Below, piece by piece: positions 1 to 11,792 of a DNA stretch of 64,000 nucleotides; position 1 is the first letter of the stretch, and every line of letters starts with the position of its first letter. The stretch lies in NCBI RefSeq assembly GCF_028453695.1, contig NC_135778.1, positions 2,356,001-2,420,000 of the forward strand. The letters are read 5' to 3'. Under the pieces are notes generated by a model, which had not been told where the DNA came from, did no database searches, and worked only from the letters and a program-made list of their open reading frames with translations. This DNA comes from Augochlora pura (taxonomy: Eukaryota; Arthropoda; Insecta; Hymenoptera; Halictidae). Position numbers and translations under genes: made by a program.

Positions 1-130
1 TTACCAGCCGAATTAGTAATTTTCGTTTTTACCAGCCAAATTAGTAATTTTCGTTTTTTACCAGCCAAATTAGTCATTTTCGTTTTTTACCAGACAAATT
101 AATAATTTTCGTTTTTTACCAGCCAAATGA
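1..130. repeat. 28/29-bp tandem repeat
   Basis: Four full units and part of a fifth of a 28-29 bp monomer that begins ACCAGCCAAATTAG and ends in TTTTCG plus a T run. Unit starts are near 3, 31, 60, 89 and 118. Units differ at only one to four positions, so the array is young or homogenised. It probably continues to the left of the window. Confidence 0.9.
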
Positions 131-156
131 GCGGACAATCTTTCATCCCCAAGAGT

Positions 157-356
157 TTAACCCTTTGCACTCGAAATCATTTTAACTATAAATTTTTCTG
201 GCTTATAGTATTTTTATTTTCAGCGACAAAGCGTATTTTATATATGTAAAATTGATTCTCGCGATGTCATTGTTAACAATTTTTTAGATCCGAACTCTAT
301 TGGTATAAAAATGATTTTGGAACGTGACAGAACAGTTTTAGTGGTGCCTCAATTAT
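157..356 (-). mobile_element. Degraded piggyBac-like TTAA element (family 1, reverse orientation)
   Basis: The left edge begins TTAACCCTTTGCACTCGA and is followed by a segment that reads as the reverse complement of the right end of the intact copy at 44576-44807. The far edge near 330-356 keeps a GGTGCCTC-type block matching the other end of that copy, but its terminal TTAA is lost. This is a decayed non-autonomous copy with no transposase remnant. The piggyBac assignment rests on the TTAA target and the CCC start of the terminal repeat. Confidence 0.6.
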
Positions 357-380
357 ACAACTATACAATTATAGAAATGT

Positions 381-529
381 ACACAAAATTTTGCCACTTC
401 TCCATTACGAGTATATACGTCAATACACCAAATTTCGCCACTTCTCCATGACGAGTATATACGTCGATACACAAAATTTTGCCACTTCTCCATGACGAGT
501 ATACTCGTCGATCACAGTTAACTGGTTAA
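381..529. mobile_element. 44-bp tandem repeat ending in a TTAA terminus (family 5)
   Basis: Three copies of a 44-bp unit (GCCAC anchor at 393, 437 and 481) carrying a palindromic core GAGTATACTCGTC or a variant. The array ends in CAGTTAACTGGTTAA. The same terminus and core recur at 11800-11879, so it is the conserved end of a repeated element. The terminal TTAA suggests a piggyBac-like right end. The opposite end is not recognisable. Confidence 0.6.
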
Positions 530-908
530 GAGCCGATGGTAAAGAGGAAACAATAACATCGTCAGCGTCGTCGTCTCCTATACATAAGTCTACGAACGCC
601 TCGAAGACGACGATGACCACGGACGGAGAGACAAAGACTATAAGAGAGAAAGAGGGAGGGAGAGAGGATGACGAGCGCGCGATGCGCAAGGTCTTAAAGT
701 ATTTTCGAAGGCTGGCGAAAAGAAAGGAGCCATTAGCGGGATGAAAACGCAGCGGCGCGGGCCGTTCGCCACGTTTCCCCGAACCGGGGGGCCAGGTAAA
801 AAGAAAACGTTTTTCGCGGAAGGATCGCTTTTCCGGCCTGGCCCGACCCCTCTCTACCCGCGCACCCCCAACGACGACGCCGCCGCTGCTGGCTTTTTCA
901 AAGGTTCG
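530..908. other. No gene; GC-rich flank of gap
   Basis: No coding feature is supported. The DNA becomes GC-rich towards the gap. Purine-rich GAGAG blocks lie around 640-667. Open frames here are short and low in complexity. Confidence 0.4.
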
Positions 909-1008
909 NNNNNNNNNNNNNNNNNNNNNNNNNNNNNNNNNNNNNNNNNNNNNNNNNNNNNNNNNNNNNNNNNNNNNNNNNNNNNNNNNNNNNNNNNNNN
1001 NNNNNNNN
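909..1008. other. Assembly gap (100 N)
   Basis: A run of 100 N, the conventional size for a gap of unknown length. Frames reading through it are meaningless. Confidence 0.98.
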
Positions 1009-3919
1009 GCTCCTAATTTACCTGCATCCGTCCGATCGGCATCGCCGCGATCGCGCGTTTATTCCCCTTCGGTTAGCAGCCCGAGACAATTAGTAATTAA
1101 GGATCGGTGGCCGATAGTCGGTTTATTGCTAATTCCTCTAGTCGATCGAGCCCCGCGGAACGAAGGGGGAGAGAGGGGACGACGACTGATCGCCCCTCGA
1201 TAAACGCTTCTCCGAGAATTAAGTGCCGTTGCCGGGCTTCTCCTCGGCCTGTTGCCGAGATTTCTTTTCTGCGGCTTCTATGACAAAGTATTTCGCGAAA
1301 GGAATATCGAAGCCGGCGGCGCGCCGCCGCTCCGCGCTCTCGCGCTTAAACCTGTATCGGCTCTCATTACCATCCCCATGGGGAATTTTCCCGGTGCACA
1401 GAAGGCGTCTCTCGTATCCTGTCGCACGGTGCCCTGGGAACTCGCTTTCCGTCGTTCAAATTATTTCGACGATGTTCCGCGGTTTCCAGTTTTGTGTGTC
1501 GGTCGTCGGAATTATTTATTACGTGATGTTGGATGTTTATTTATAATTTATGTGATATACGGTATTACAGATATATTATATAATTTTATAGATGCCTGTA
1601 TATTGTATAATGTTATAGGTGATTTGTATAGTATATAGTATTATACAGATACTTATATATTATATAATATTATAAATGCCTATATATCATATAATACTCA
1701 CAGATAATTACACATTACACAATATTATAAATAACATCACATCGCATATAAAATATTATGCTGGAACATTATCAGAAATATCTATCACCTCTCTATCCCC
1801 GAATTATTTTCTTAAATATCTATCAACCATCGTTAATATTGTTACTATTTACCCAATAAACCGTACATAATTGAAACGTATACACCATCTTATAAAAAGC
1901 CTAAAATTACTTGGAAAACTGTCCATAAATTAGCATGCGACCCGACAAAGGTTACAAGAGTGCCCGCAGAGAGTAAACGAGTATAAAATCAAGGCGACCG
2001 GTAAACAATCTTTTTCGACGAGTCTCTGTATCCGTAGTGCGTAGAAGAGCGAGAATGTCGACCAACATTTGTCCGAAACACTTCTTCGCCGTGGCATTCG
2101 GGAAGGTCTAAAAAGCCGTGGTTTGTTTTGAAATTGGATACGCGAGCGTCCGAGGACAAGAGCTTGGCTTGCCCGCTACGCTGCTCTTCGCCCAGGCGTC
2201 GAAATACTGTCTGGCATATCTCTCTATTCCTTTCCAAATTATTCTACGCGGGAAGTTGGCACTTGAACTTGATATTCTCCTCTTAATAATTGTACAAATA
2301 GCGGTAAATTTGTAACAATTCAGAGCGAGAGAGAAATTTCCAAAAACACGTAAAGAGAGACTCTTTTATGTGAAAGCGGTTTAAATGAATTTTTTTAATT
2401 AATTAAGCGGTTAATTCTTCATATGGTTCTTCTTCAATTTTTCATTAGATTTTTTAAATTTTATTAATTCGACGTTATTTGTAGATGTATTAGAAAATTA
2501 TTGAAACTGAATTTGGTGCTTATCTAGTCTTATTTATTTTGACAAAAGGAATAATATTTCGGCGCCTTTAATGTTAGACCTACCAAGTGGTAAAGCAGAC
2601 TAGTATTTATTTAAATATACAGTTCTAATTGTGAATTATTCAGTAATATAATTTATTTAATCTTTAACGTTAAGAGCGTCTTTACAAACTCAATAATTGT
2701 AAGACGAGGCAGGCACTATGCTATACTAAATTTGGCGTCAAATTTGAATCTATTATCCATTTAATTTCAATAAAATATTTTGAATACACGAATTCGAAGA
2801 AATGGAGGAACTTGACGAAGGAAGACTGCCGACTATACTTTGCTTTTCTCCTGCGTTTGCCGCGTTTGTCTTGCGACGAAACAATGGCCGCCGGAGAAAA
2901 GCACGTCGGCCGCGCGGGACAATCGGATGGGTCCAGAAAACGCGCCGGGGGTTCCCAAACGGAATAGCGGCGAAAGAGGGGGGGAGAGAGCAGGAGGTGG
3001 TAGAATAACCGTGCGAAGTGAAGCGCCGTGGAAAGTGCCGCACATGGGACCTCGGTATTTTTCGGCCGCGGCGTCTCTCGAGCAACAACGGCGGCGACGC
3101 GCACCCCATAGAGGCCCCCTGTCAACCAACCCTCGTCCCGTTTGCCAATAGAAACGGTCCCGGCCGAGGGATCCCGAAAGGGGCGGCTTTCTCGGGACCC
3201 CGGCGGGGACCCATGGGAATATATCTTGTCCCGCGGCGAGAGGCGCTCCTTGAGAAAAATTTGCCGGGACAAACGATCGGGCCGCGCGCGCTCCCGACGA
3301 TGACAGCCGCGCCGAAGGGGGTGGAAACGGCGATTTATTCGGCTTCCGGTGAGCGTTAACCTTCGCCGCGTGAATGCACGGCCGGCTTCACCTCCGTCGC
3401 TGGAGCCTCTCTCTCTTTCTCTCTTTCTCTCTCTCTCATTGTTCGCGGTTTTCGACTGGATCAGGCATTTTTCTGCGCGGCCGTGTTTTTCCACGGCTTT
3501 TTATTATTGACAAATATTTGCCTTCGTATTCTTCAGAGATTCGGTATTTTCGGGAACGATTTTGGGGAATGCCATATAGTTTTGGTGTCAGGATTTCGTC
3601 ACGGTTTTTTCTGGAACTTTGTTTCATTTTGTTCGATTTATTCTACTTGTCTTTTTGTTATTTTATTCTACTTGTCTTTTTGTTATTTTTTTTCTAATTT
3701 TCAATTTAACGACGAATAAGTTTTTCCTCGCTTTGGTACACGGAAGCGGAAATTCCAGTTTCTGTATCCCTTGGAAAGCGAGGCGCCGGTTTGTTGCTTC
3801 TACGATGATGACTAGATCATGGATGTTAATGCAAAATAGTTGTCGCATTGATTTTAGAAGGTGCATATTTATTTTTATTAATTTTGAGAAGTGAATATAA
3901 TAGTAAACGGTTCTTACTG
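1009..3919. other. Intergenic or intronic DNA without a recognised gene
   Basis: GC-rich at 1009-1540, very AT-rich at 1540-2720, GC-rich again at 2880-3360, followed by a CT tract at 3407-3437. Open frames on both strands are 60-250 codons but overlap each other in several frames and have arginine/serine-rich low-complexity translations typical of GC-rich non-coding DNA. I recognise no protein domain. Confidence 0.4.
1566..1732. repeat. AT-rich tandem repeat, about 28 bp
   Basis: About six degenerate units of 27-28 bp with the pattern AGAT-ACTTATAT-ATTATATAATATTATA. Alternate units start with AGAT or ATGCCT, suggesting a dimeric higher-order pattern of about 55 bp. Confidence 0.6.
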
Positions 3920-4171
3920 TATCATTGAACTTGTACTGTACAGGTTAGTTTGTACTGTACAATTCGGCTCGTGCTGTACAGTTTAGCTTCCACCGTAAAT
4001 TTCGACTCGTACTATACATTTTAGCTGGTACTGTAAATTTCAACTCGTAAAATAACAGTTCAGCTGGTACTGTAAAATTCAACTCGTAATGTAACAGTTC
4101 AGCTCGTACTGTACAGTTTAGCTTCCACTGTAAAGTTCGGCTCGTACTGTACAGTTCAACTAATACCGTAC
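3920..4171. repeat. 19-bp satellite array
   Basis: About thirteen units of a 19-bp monomer of the type CTCGTACTGTACAGTTCAG, with a variant type CTGGTACTGTAAATTTCAA interleaved. The spacing of TGTACTGTAC at 932 and 951 of the 3-kb block gives the period. The array is interrupted at 4172 by a hAT-like element and one more unit follows at 4365-4384. Confidence 0.85.
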
Positions 4172-4364
4172 CAGGGGTGGCCAAGCTCCCTGATAGTCCG
4201 AGCCATTTTTCAAAATTTGAAATTTTTCGAGAGCAGCAATTAAGTACGTAATATAATAATTTAGTTAAAATATATAATAGCAGAAAAATGAAAAGAGGAC
4301 TCCGGTACATTTATCGAGAGCCACAAATATAATCCTTCTAAAAGCCGCAGTTTGGCTTTTCCTG
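4172..4364 (+). mobile_element. hAT-like non-autonomous element (193 bp)
   Basis: The left terminus is CAGGGGTGGCCAAGCT and the right terminus, read in reverse complement, is CAGGAAAAGCCAAACTGC. This is a degenerate terminal inverted repeat of the CAGGGGTGGCCAA kind widespread in hAT elements. The flanks are TACCGTAC on the left and TACTATAC on the right, an 8-bp target duplication with two mismatches, as hAT elements make. Because the target is the 19-bp satellite, part of the flank similarity could come from the satellite itself. There is no coding capacity. Confidence 0.75.
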
Positions 4365-6390
4365 TACTATACAATTCGGCTCACACAATATTATCACCAA
4401 ATCTCGAAATAACTCTGCCACAACCACGACCATAATTCTTCTAAATTAAGAAGTCAAAAATTACCGATTTTATTAATGAATGATTTAATTAATTACCTTA
4501 ACCTAACCTCTAAACCCTAACGAGTAGTCGCAACTCTCAGAATTTCATTCTAAGCCCCGGTAATGATTAATTACACGGTTATCGTTTCCATTGTTAATTC
4601 GGCAAATGAGTTCGTCCGCGGCTCGACGCAATTAAAAGTTCCCTCCGCAACGTTTCATTGTGCTCTCTCTCTCTACCTACCAGAGAGCTCGCGCTGTACA
4701 AAATTCGTTGCAGCGCCCGGTTGACACGGTTACAGCGCCGGAGTAGTTTTCCCGGAGATTCTTTTTTCGACAGCGCGCGATACTACTCGAATACTCTCTC
4801 GGGTCACGGGTCAAGGGTCGCGAACGCGTATTTATCAGCGTGGTTACGTTCATTCACGGCGTCGTTCCGACTTTATTTCGTTCGACGAATTCGCTCGGCC
4901 GCTCTTTATCGTTCGCGGTTCCCTCGAAATTCACAGCTGTTCGCCGCCGAGTTCCTGAAATTTGACAGAATCGATTTGTCGGCGTTCGATGACGCGTTTG
5001 CGAAAAAAATTTGCTATATCTTGGACACGGGAGCAACGTCGTTGCTGCGAGTATGCTTGCACGTTGTCATATCGTTGTATAAAATATTGAACGAGAAGTA
5101 ATCCAATTTATTTAACCATTTAAAAAAAAGAATCATACCACGTCAAAATTAGTAATTTAATATTTATTATATATTAAATGATGTTTTAATATTATATGTA
5201 TGTATAATATATGTATATATATATATATATTTATAATTGTTGTTTTGAAAGTTTAATGATATTGAAATTTATTTAAAAGTTGATTGTTTAAGTATTTATA
5301 CAAGAATAAATTTATTTTAAGAATTGAAAAAGTTATGGAATCAAATTATTAATAAGTAAAATAAAAATTTCGAAAGTCAACGTTGAAAAATTCCTCCTTT
5401 CTGTACATCTTCGCCGTGGATTCACCGCGGCGTCTTCCGCGCTAGTAAAGGGTTTCGCGTCTCCTTCCGGGCCGCGACGCTCGTTCGCCGGCTAATGAAA
5501 TTTCGGCGCGGGTTCGCGACACGACGCCGCGCACAACCGCGGCCTGTTATCGTCGTAATAACCGGCGACCCCCCCCCCCCCTGTTAACGGAGGACCGGCT
5601 TTAATATCGATAATGAGAACCGGGCCAAACCTCGCCGCGATATCGGCGATTTTTACGCGCCGTCCCGATCTATCCGATTAATTAGCGGACCGTTTCGAAT
5701 TGGAAACAAGCTGGAACCGTTCCAACCGGCGCGGCCACGTTATCGATTCATTTTTACCTGGGAAATTATAACGCCGCGGATTTTTATCTCCCTTCCCTCT
5801 CCTCCCCCCCACTTCGCGGTTTTATTTGTTTGTCGCTGCTCGACTTTTTCGAAACATCGACGGAAATATCGCGCGGCGATTTTATTTCGTGGAAAAGTGA
5901 CGCGGGCGATCGAGATAAAATCGATCGGGAAATTGGAAAATCCATTGCGTCGTGAATTGTATTATTTTTTGTCGGAATAAAATCTTTATCGACCGAATTA
6001 CAGTAGGCTGTAAATCGATTTTTTTTTAATCAGTAGATATTATTATCTACGTTATCTATTATGGGGATAAAATTGTTAGATTTTGCCACTTTAAGTTTCA
6101 ATATTATTTTATATATTATTCTTTTAAATTAGATACCTTTCGCGATTAGTGGAATAAATGAAATAACGATTAAGTAAATAAGATACGTGGAATCAATATT
6201 TCTGAATGCTAGCGTTACTTATTCTATATCTTTACGATCCAATGGCGATATAGCATTAATAACCAAATTATTATTTATTTCTAAAATATAAAATATGAAG
6301 TACAACATCAGTCATGAAAACTAGAAAAACGTCAAATGCTTTAGGAATTATTAACACGTTTGCAGTCAATTAAAGAATGCCTCGAAGAGG
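4365..6390. other. No gene; AT-rich with one GC-rich block
   Basis: Starts with the orphan satellite unit (4365-4384). A telomere-like CCTTAACCTAACC stretch with ACCCTAAC lies at about 4495-4525; it is too short to be an array. A TA microsatellite lies around 5213-5232. A GC-rich stretch at 5400-5800 includes an 11-bp or longer C run near 5573. No splice-supported coding exon was found. Confidence 0.4.
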
Positions 6391-8140
6391 TCCTAAAGTA
6401 AAAATTGACACCCTCGACCCAAGGGTGCAAAGAATGAACAAAAAATAGTCGCGCCACCGCTAGAAGTACAGGCATTCGACGCGAAAACTCGCGAGTTAAA
6501 GTCTCGCTCGAGCAGAGGTCGTCGACAGAGGTTCGGCAGAGGATCGTCGCGGCAAACGAGATCGAGTCGGAAGCGCAGAGTCTTCGAAGCGGCGGAGCGC
6601 GTCACCCCCGTAGAAGGTTCCATTATTCCGAGCAATCCTCCTCAACCCCGCGGCAAATCGACTTTCCCCTAAAATCGAAAGCGGCGACGTCGGTGGGCCG
6701 CCGGTCACGAAACCGCCGTCTTCGCTATCGATCTTACTGCCGAAGCTCGAACATGCGCAGCGCCGCGGGAACTTCGCCGGGCTCCTCTACTTCAATTTTG
6801 GGCCGGAGGGGTTGCTAAGCCGTCTTTCCGGCGCGGCGCGGCGCGTCGTCCCTCGGGAACAAAACAAGCCTCTCTCAACTTCTCGTCCGCGAGAAGAAGA
6901 CGGTCGTTGTTGCGCGCCGCCTTCTAGGCGCTACAATCCGTGTCGCGATCGCCGTTTCGATTCCGCCTCGAATCGGCGCCGAAGGAAAGAAGGTACGCGC
7001 ACGCGGCGACGCCGCGGTCTCGGCGTCTCGTCGCCCTCGTGGCCGCGGCCGTCGCCGACGACGCGGTGGCGGCCATGTTTGCGCCGGCACGGTAGGCGTT
7101 CACGGGCGGTACCATCCCTCTGCCCGTTCTCCAACGACTTTGGAGAACCAGCCTGCCCCCACCGGCGATCGTCTGCTCAACTTCTGGTGGGGTACCGCGA
7201 ACGATCTTTCGTTGGTGCCGGTTCTACCCCCCACCGCTCGCCTCCCCCAACCCGCTCGCCACCCGCCCGGCTCGTTTTTTGCTCTCTCTCTATCTCTCTT
7301 TGTCACACTCTCTGTCCCCTTTCTCTATCACTCTCTCTCTCTCTCTTCCGCTCGCGTATCTCCGATACGAGACTTGTAGCTGCTTCCCGTCCTCCCCCTC
7401 CCACCTCACCGCGGCCCCCCACCCGTCCGCTCGCTCGTAGCGTATCCATCCGTTCACGCAGCACAGTCCGGACGTCTGGAGAGGGTAGCCTTACCACCAC
7501 CATCCACGCTCGCGCCGACGGGGTGGGGGGGACACGTCTTCGACGAGGCCAAACGGGAGGATCGAACTCTCTTCGCGTATCTGTCTTTTCCTCTCCTCTT
7601 TCTTACTCCTTCGCTTCCTTCGACTTCGCCTCCGCCGCGTCTCCACCCTTGTTTTACCTTTTTATTCTCTTTCTCTCTTACCCTCTCTCTTTCTCTCTTT
7701 TTCTCTTTCTAAACCGTCGCGATCGTCTCGCACCGCGCTCCCTTCAACCCCCGGAACTCCGCGCCCATATTTTTTCGCCCTTCCTCCCCCCCTCCCCGAT
7801 CGGTGGCCGCATCGCGCGAGCCGCTTTTTTTCCTCTGTGCCGCTCTTTTCCGATTTCCTGGTCGACCGCCGCCGACTCCTCGAGGAGGACCCGTCTCGCG
7901 CCGCCCCGATGGCCGACACTGACAACCACTGGACTCTCTCTCTCTCTTTCTCTCCCTTGTCGAACTTTTAGAATGTGTATATATATATATATATATATAT
8001 CGTACACGTACAGAAAGTAGCCGCGGCGTCGTGTGCAGAAAAGCGAAAAGAGAGCCTCCGATAGGCCGCGACTGCTGTTGGGCCGCGCGCGCGAGATACC
8101 TTACGCCGGATAAGAAATGATCATTCAAAATGGCCGACGC
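6390..8140. promoter_or_regulatory. GC-rich region, possible promoter/5'-exon region
   Basis: CpG-rich DNA with an ACATGCGCAG half-site of the NRF-1/Ewg type near 6751, a GCCATGTTTG block near 7073 and AAAATGGCCGAC at 8127, plus many CT tracts (7279-7350, 7660-7710, 7934-7960) and a TA microsatellite at 7978-8000. The open frame of 402 codons at 6812-8020 is arginine/serine/proline-rich and ends in translated microsatellites, so I do not call it coding. Promoter function is inference from composition and motifs alone. Confidence 0.3.
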
Positions 8141-8264
8141 GCGCCGTGCAACTCTTCGAATCCTTAGCTGCTATCGATCCACCGAAACGCGGACCGACCA
8201 TAGAGCGATATCTTCGGTTGGTCGATTTTCTGAAAAATCTCCGCGGCGGTTTTGTTGATGCGTT

Positions 8265-8405
8265 TATTTGCAAGACATTTTTTTTGTGGTTATTTGCAAG
8301 ACATTTTTTTGCGTTTACTCGCAAGAAATTTTTTTTTGCGATTACTTGCAAGACACTTTTTTGCGTTTATTTGCAAAGAAACTTTTTGGCGTTCATTTGC
8401 GTAGG
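8265..8405. repeat. About 29-bp tandem repeat
   Basis: Five units of the form GCGTTTATTTGCAAGACA plus a T run, with lengths varying from 27 to 30 bp because of T-run length changes. It creates the repetitive phenylalanine-rich open frame on the plus strand, which is an artefact of the repeat. Confidence 0.8.
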
Positions 8406-8727
8406 ACTGGGTTCGCCGATTAGGTCAATTTTAAGTAGATATAGTATATTTTGTGCTAAGTATAGTACTCCGGTTTTTAGAAGAAGCGACGCTTTGATAT
8501 GGGGCTATGTGGATAAATATTCACAATTAGTTCGTTGTTATTCCGTGTATATGCTAGAGGTTTTAATAAAACATTTATGATGTTTCTTCAACGACGTCTT
8601 CGTTCCGTATGGTATTTAATTATGTTACGATCAGGTCACGGATTTTACGCGTTCATAGCAAAAGAGGACAGTGGAAATTAAATAAAAATGAGCCGAATTT
8701 TGGGATAAATTTGTTCCGTCGAAAGTA

Positions 8728-8947
8728 ACGTGATCAAAATTAAAAATTTGCAGATATCATAACCTAAGAATAATTAGATCACCCTATTAAGCTGCTTACA
8801 ACTTATCGCAATTATTATTTTACTATTACTATATTATTCGTACTATATACTATATTATTTAGCGTGATAAAATTAAAAAATTGCAGATATCATAACCTAA
8901 GAATAATTTGATAACTCTACTAATTTATTTTACTATTACTATACGCT
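8728..8947. repeat. Direct duplication, about 140 bp apart
   Basis: The segment around 8730-8790 with TGCAGATATCATAACCTAAG is repeated at 8869-8920 with few changes. Both copies are followed by TTTTACTATTACTATA-type runs, which continue as an AT-rich simple repeat to about 9010. No coding content. Confidence 0.75.
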
Positions 8948-9212
8948 ATTATTTTACTATTACTATATTATTTATTATTATTATTAACGTTACTATATTA
9001 CTCTTATTACTGTCATTACTGCATTATTTAATTCACGTTTCTTAAAATCCAATTTAAAAATTCCCACGTTCCATAAAAATCGTCCAAGTTTAACTATCGT
9101 CCTTAATCGCCCCGTTTAACCATTTCATTATTTAACCATTCTCCCTAGCGAAATATGACGTTAGGCGCCTATCCGAAAAAAAACGGGGGGCACCCAGCCT
9201 CTAAACTTCGAG

Positions 9213-9254
<42 letters not shown>
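9213..9254. repeat. 42-bp C homopolymer at a gap edge
   Basis: An uninterrupted C run that directly abuts the N gap at 9255. Homopolymers of this length are a typical cause of assembly breaks or may themselves be sequencing error. Confidence 0.95.
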
Positions 9255-9354
9255 NNNNNNNNNNNNNNNNNNNNNNNNNNNNNNNNNNNNNNNNNNNNNN
9301 NNNNNNNNNNNNNNNNNNNNNNNNNNNNNNNNNNNNNNNNNNNNNNNNNNNNNN
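9255..9354. other. Assembly gap (100 N)
   Basis: Run of 100 N following a C homopolymer. Confidence 0.98.
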
Positions 9355-9691
9355 CGCTCCTGATTGGGGTTTCCCACACGGTGGTGCGCGTCTTCCTCGC
9401 CCCGGCGATCGTTAAGATTCGGCGATGTCCGCCGCGCGGCGAACTTCTCCTCGCCCGCGTACCTTTTTCATCCTCTCTCTCCTCCCCGCCGTCTTCGCGT
9501 ACTTTTTCCGGGCCTCGTTCGTCTTCGTCGGCAGAACTCTCGCGACGGAATTAGCCGGCGTAACCGGCCGACCGGGAATGGAAGTTCGCCGATCTCGGGA
9601 ATTTCGAGGGCGCGACGCGACCGGATCGGCCCTCCTCCCCCTCTCTATCTCTCTCTCGCTTTGCTCCTTGTTAAAACTTCCATCCCCGACC

Positions 9692-9730
<39 letters not shown>

Positions 9731-10375
9731 GTTAAGGTCGCCGTTAATTATCGTCCCGCGCCGGTATTTGCATTCGCGGCGATTCCGCCGAGAAAATGTA
9801 ATTTTCCTTGGGTAAATCTCCTCGCGCCCTTCCCCCCACCCCCACTCCCCTCTCGCACACCCTTCCTTTCGCGCCGCTCCTCTCCTCGTTTTACACTCTT
9901 TCAGGAAGCGTCCTTCGAGTAATATCGCGCGGGCTCAGCCGCGGATTTATTCGCCGCGAGGACCCTGCCGGGGGGGGGGGGGGGGGGGAAGTCGCGCTCC
10001 CCCCCACTCCCACTCCCCCCTCCATCCTTCTAAAGATTATTCTTTCGGTCGCTTCTCGATCCGGACGATCACGATCGCCGCGATCGTAATTAATAGTTTT
10101 GAAAGAGATCAATTTAGGTTTCGAAGAAATTAATAAACTTAGCTGCATAGGCTATTTTCTAATGCAAAACGGGGAAGGAAATATTTATTTCAGTTGCCGG
10201 AATTAATTGTGAATATAGTGTATTCATTCGCGATGAATTTTAATTCGACGAGATCTGTGAAACATGGTTTTTATTCTTTTGTTTTAGGCTCGGATGAAAG
10301 AATTCAGAAACGAGAGATTTTTAGCATCTTTTGGCAATTCTGATTTATGGCAATATTAGGAGAAAGGCGTTCTAT
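9355..10375. other. No gene; GC-rich with microsatellites
   Basis: Contains a pure TC tract at about 9695-9728 and a 19-bp G run at 9970-9988. The 9364-10148 frames are dominated by these simple repeats. No domain or splice-supported exon was recognised. Confidence 0.4.
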
Positions 10376-10770
10376 AATGTAGAAAATTATTCATATATAA
10401 ATCTTAACTGAGTATTCATGTATAATTCATATATAAATCTTATGAAAATATTCATATATAAATCATATATAAATCTTATGAAAATATTCATATATGAATC
10501 ATATATAATTTATATATAAATCTTAACTAAGTATTCATATATAATTCATATATATAATGGAAATATTTATGAAAATATTCATAAATAAATAATATATATA
10601 AATCTTATCTAATTATTCAAATATAAATCTTATGAAAATATTCATAAATAAATCATATATATAATGAAAATATTTATGAAAATATTCATAAATAAATCAT
10701 ATATATAATGAAAATATTTATGAAAATATTCATAAATAAATCATATATATAAATCTCATCTAATTAATCA
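10376..10770. repeat. AT-rich tandem repeat array
   Basis: Repeated blocks of ATATTCATAAATAAATC, ATATATAATGAAAA and TATTTATGAAA. The last part has near-identical units of about 43 bp repeated three times around 10625-10745; the first part has shorter, more degenerate units. No open frame. Confidence 0.75.
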
Positions 10771-11146
10771 AATGTATTATATATTATAATCAGAACAGAT
10801 ATAAATATAATTTACATTGACAAGTTACAATTTAGAATTCGTTTTAAAATTTCAAGTTATAATTTACAGTTATAATTTACCATTAATTACCATAACTATA
10901 AATTATAACAGCGATCATTTCGAATTCTCCTTCTGTAAAAGTCCTCTGCCAAAGCGTTGATTATATAAATTTATATAAAACTTTTGCGTTGCAAATATAA
11001 CAGCGTGCGAACGTAAGAAATAATTTTCTCTGCTCGCGCTGTAAACTCGCGTGTACTTTTAGTGAAGCTTGTTATGGAATTTATTTTACACGTGAAAGAC
11101 GCTCGCTGCAATGTCTGACCTGTTTGTTTACCGTTTCTTGTTACAG

Positions 11147-11259
11147 ACAAAAGATCGGTCAAATACTGTTGACCGTGTTCCGCACCGCCGTGGACAACCA
11201 GTCGAAGCTCGACATCGACGGAATCATGCAGTCGGTGCGAAAGATCGTCGAAGATAACG
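11147..11259 (+). CDS. Internal exon of an unidentified protein-coding gene (partial)
   Basis: A strong acceptor, a pyrimidine-rich tract ending CTTGTTACAG at 11146, is followed by 113 bases with one open frame and a good donor GTGAGT at 11260. The frame, after one leading base, gives about 37 residues, starting QKIGQILLTVFRTAVDNQ and ending VRKIVEDN. It looks like globular helical protein with balanced codon use, unlike the arginine-rich frames around it. The exon takes up after base 2 of a codon and ends after base 1 of the next, so neighbours are required, but none was found before the gap at 11395 or upstream. I do not recognise the family. Confidence 0.5.
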
Positions 11260-11394
11260 GTGAGTAGAGTAACACGCCTATTTAATCTCCAAACGACCAT
11301 TTCCTTCCTCGACTAACAGTTGAAAATTAGCCGTGGAAAAAATAAAACTTTCTTCAGCCATGAAAAAAACGCGAGACTGTTTCCACGAATTTTG

Positions 11395-11494
11395 NNNNNN
11401 NNNNNNNNNNNNNNNNNNNNNNNNNNNNNNNNNNNNNNNNNNNNNNNNNNNNNNNNNNNNNNNNNNNNNNNNNNNNNNNNNNNNNNNNNNNNNN
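11395..11494. other. Assembly gap (100 N)
   Basis: Run of 100 N. It may hide further exons of the gene with the exon at 11147-11259. Confidence 0.98.
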
Positions 11495-11792
11495 GCTCGC
11501 GAGTTAGCTTTCTAGTTTATAAATCCACTTTTTCACTTTCGCCTTTGCCCCTTTTAGGTTAACATCGAAAAAAACGTTATCATCGCACATAAATAAATTC
11601 ATTACGCGAACTGGTAAACTTTTTCAACCAGTGCATACGGGGACGCGTGACATCGTCTCAAATTGTTTATATTTTCTATTTGTTTGTTTTATTCCGGCAT
11701 AGCCTGAAAATATTCTAAACATCTTGAAATTTCAGAATATGTTTTGTTTTTCTCAAAAATTGCAATTTAAATAGCTAATGGTCACTGATTTA

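Noticed and set aside
741..1016. Open frames spanning N gaps (also at 9155, 11320 and 22822)
   Set aside because: Frames read through unknown bases are artefacts; only the PPP4R1 exon beside the gap at 23140 has independent support.
3945..4310. 121-codon minus-strand frame with a regular 19-residue repeat
   Set aside because: The periodicity is the 19-bp satellite (three monomers per 19 codons), not a protein repeat.
4495..4525. Telomere-like CCTAACC words
   Set aside because: Only two or three irregular copies; such words are scattered in insect genomes.
6812..8020. 402-codon open frame
   Set aside because: Arginine/serine/proline-rich, contains translated CT and TA microsatellites, overlaps comparable frames on the other strand and has no domain or clear start context.
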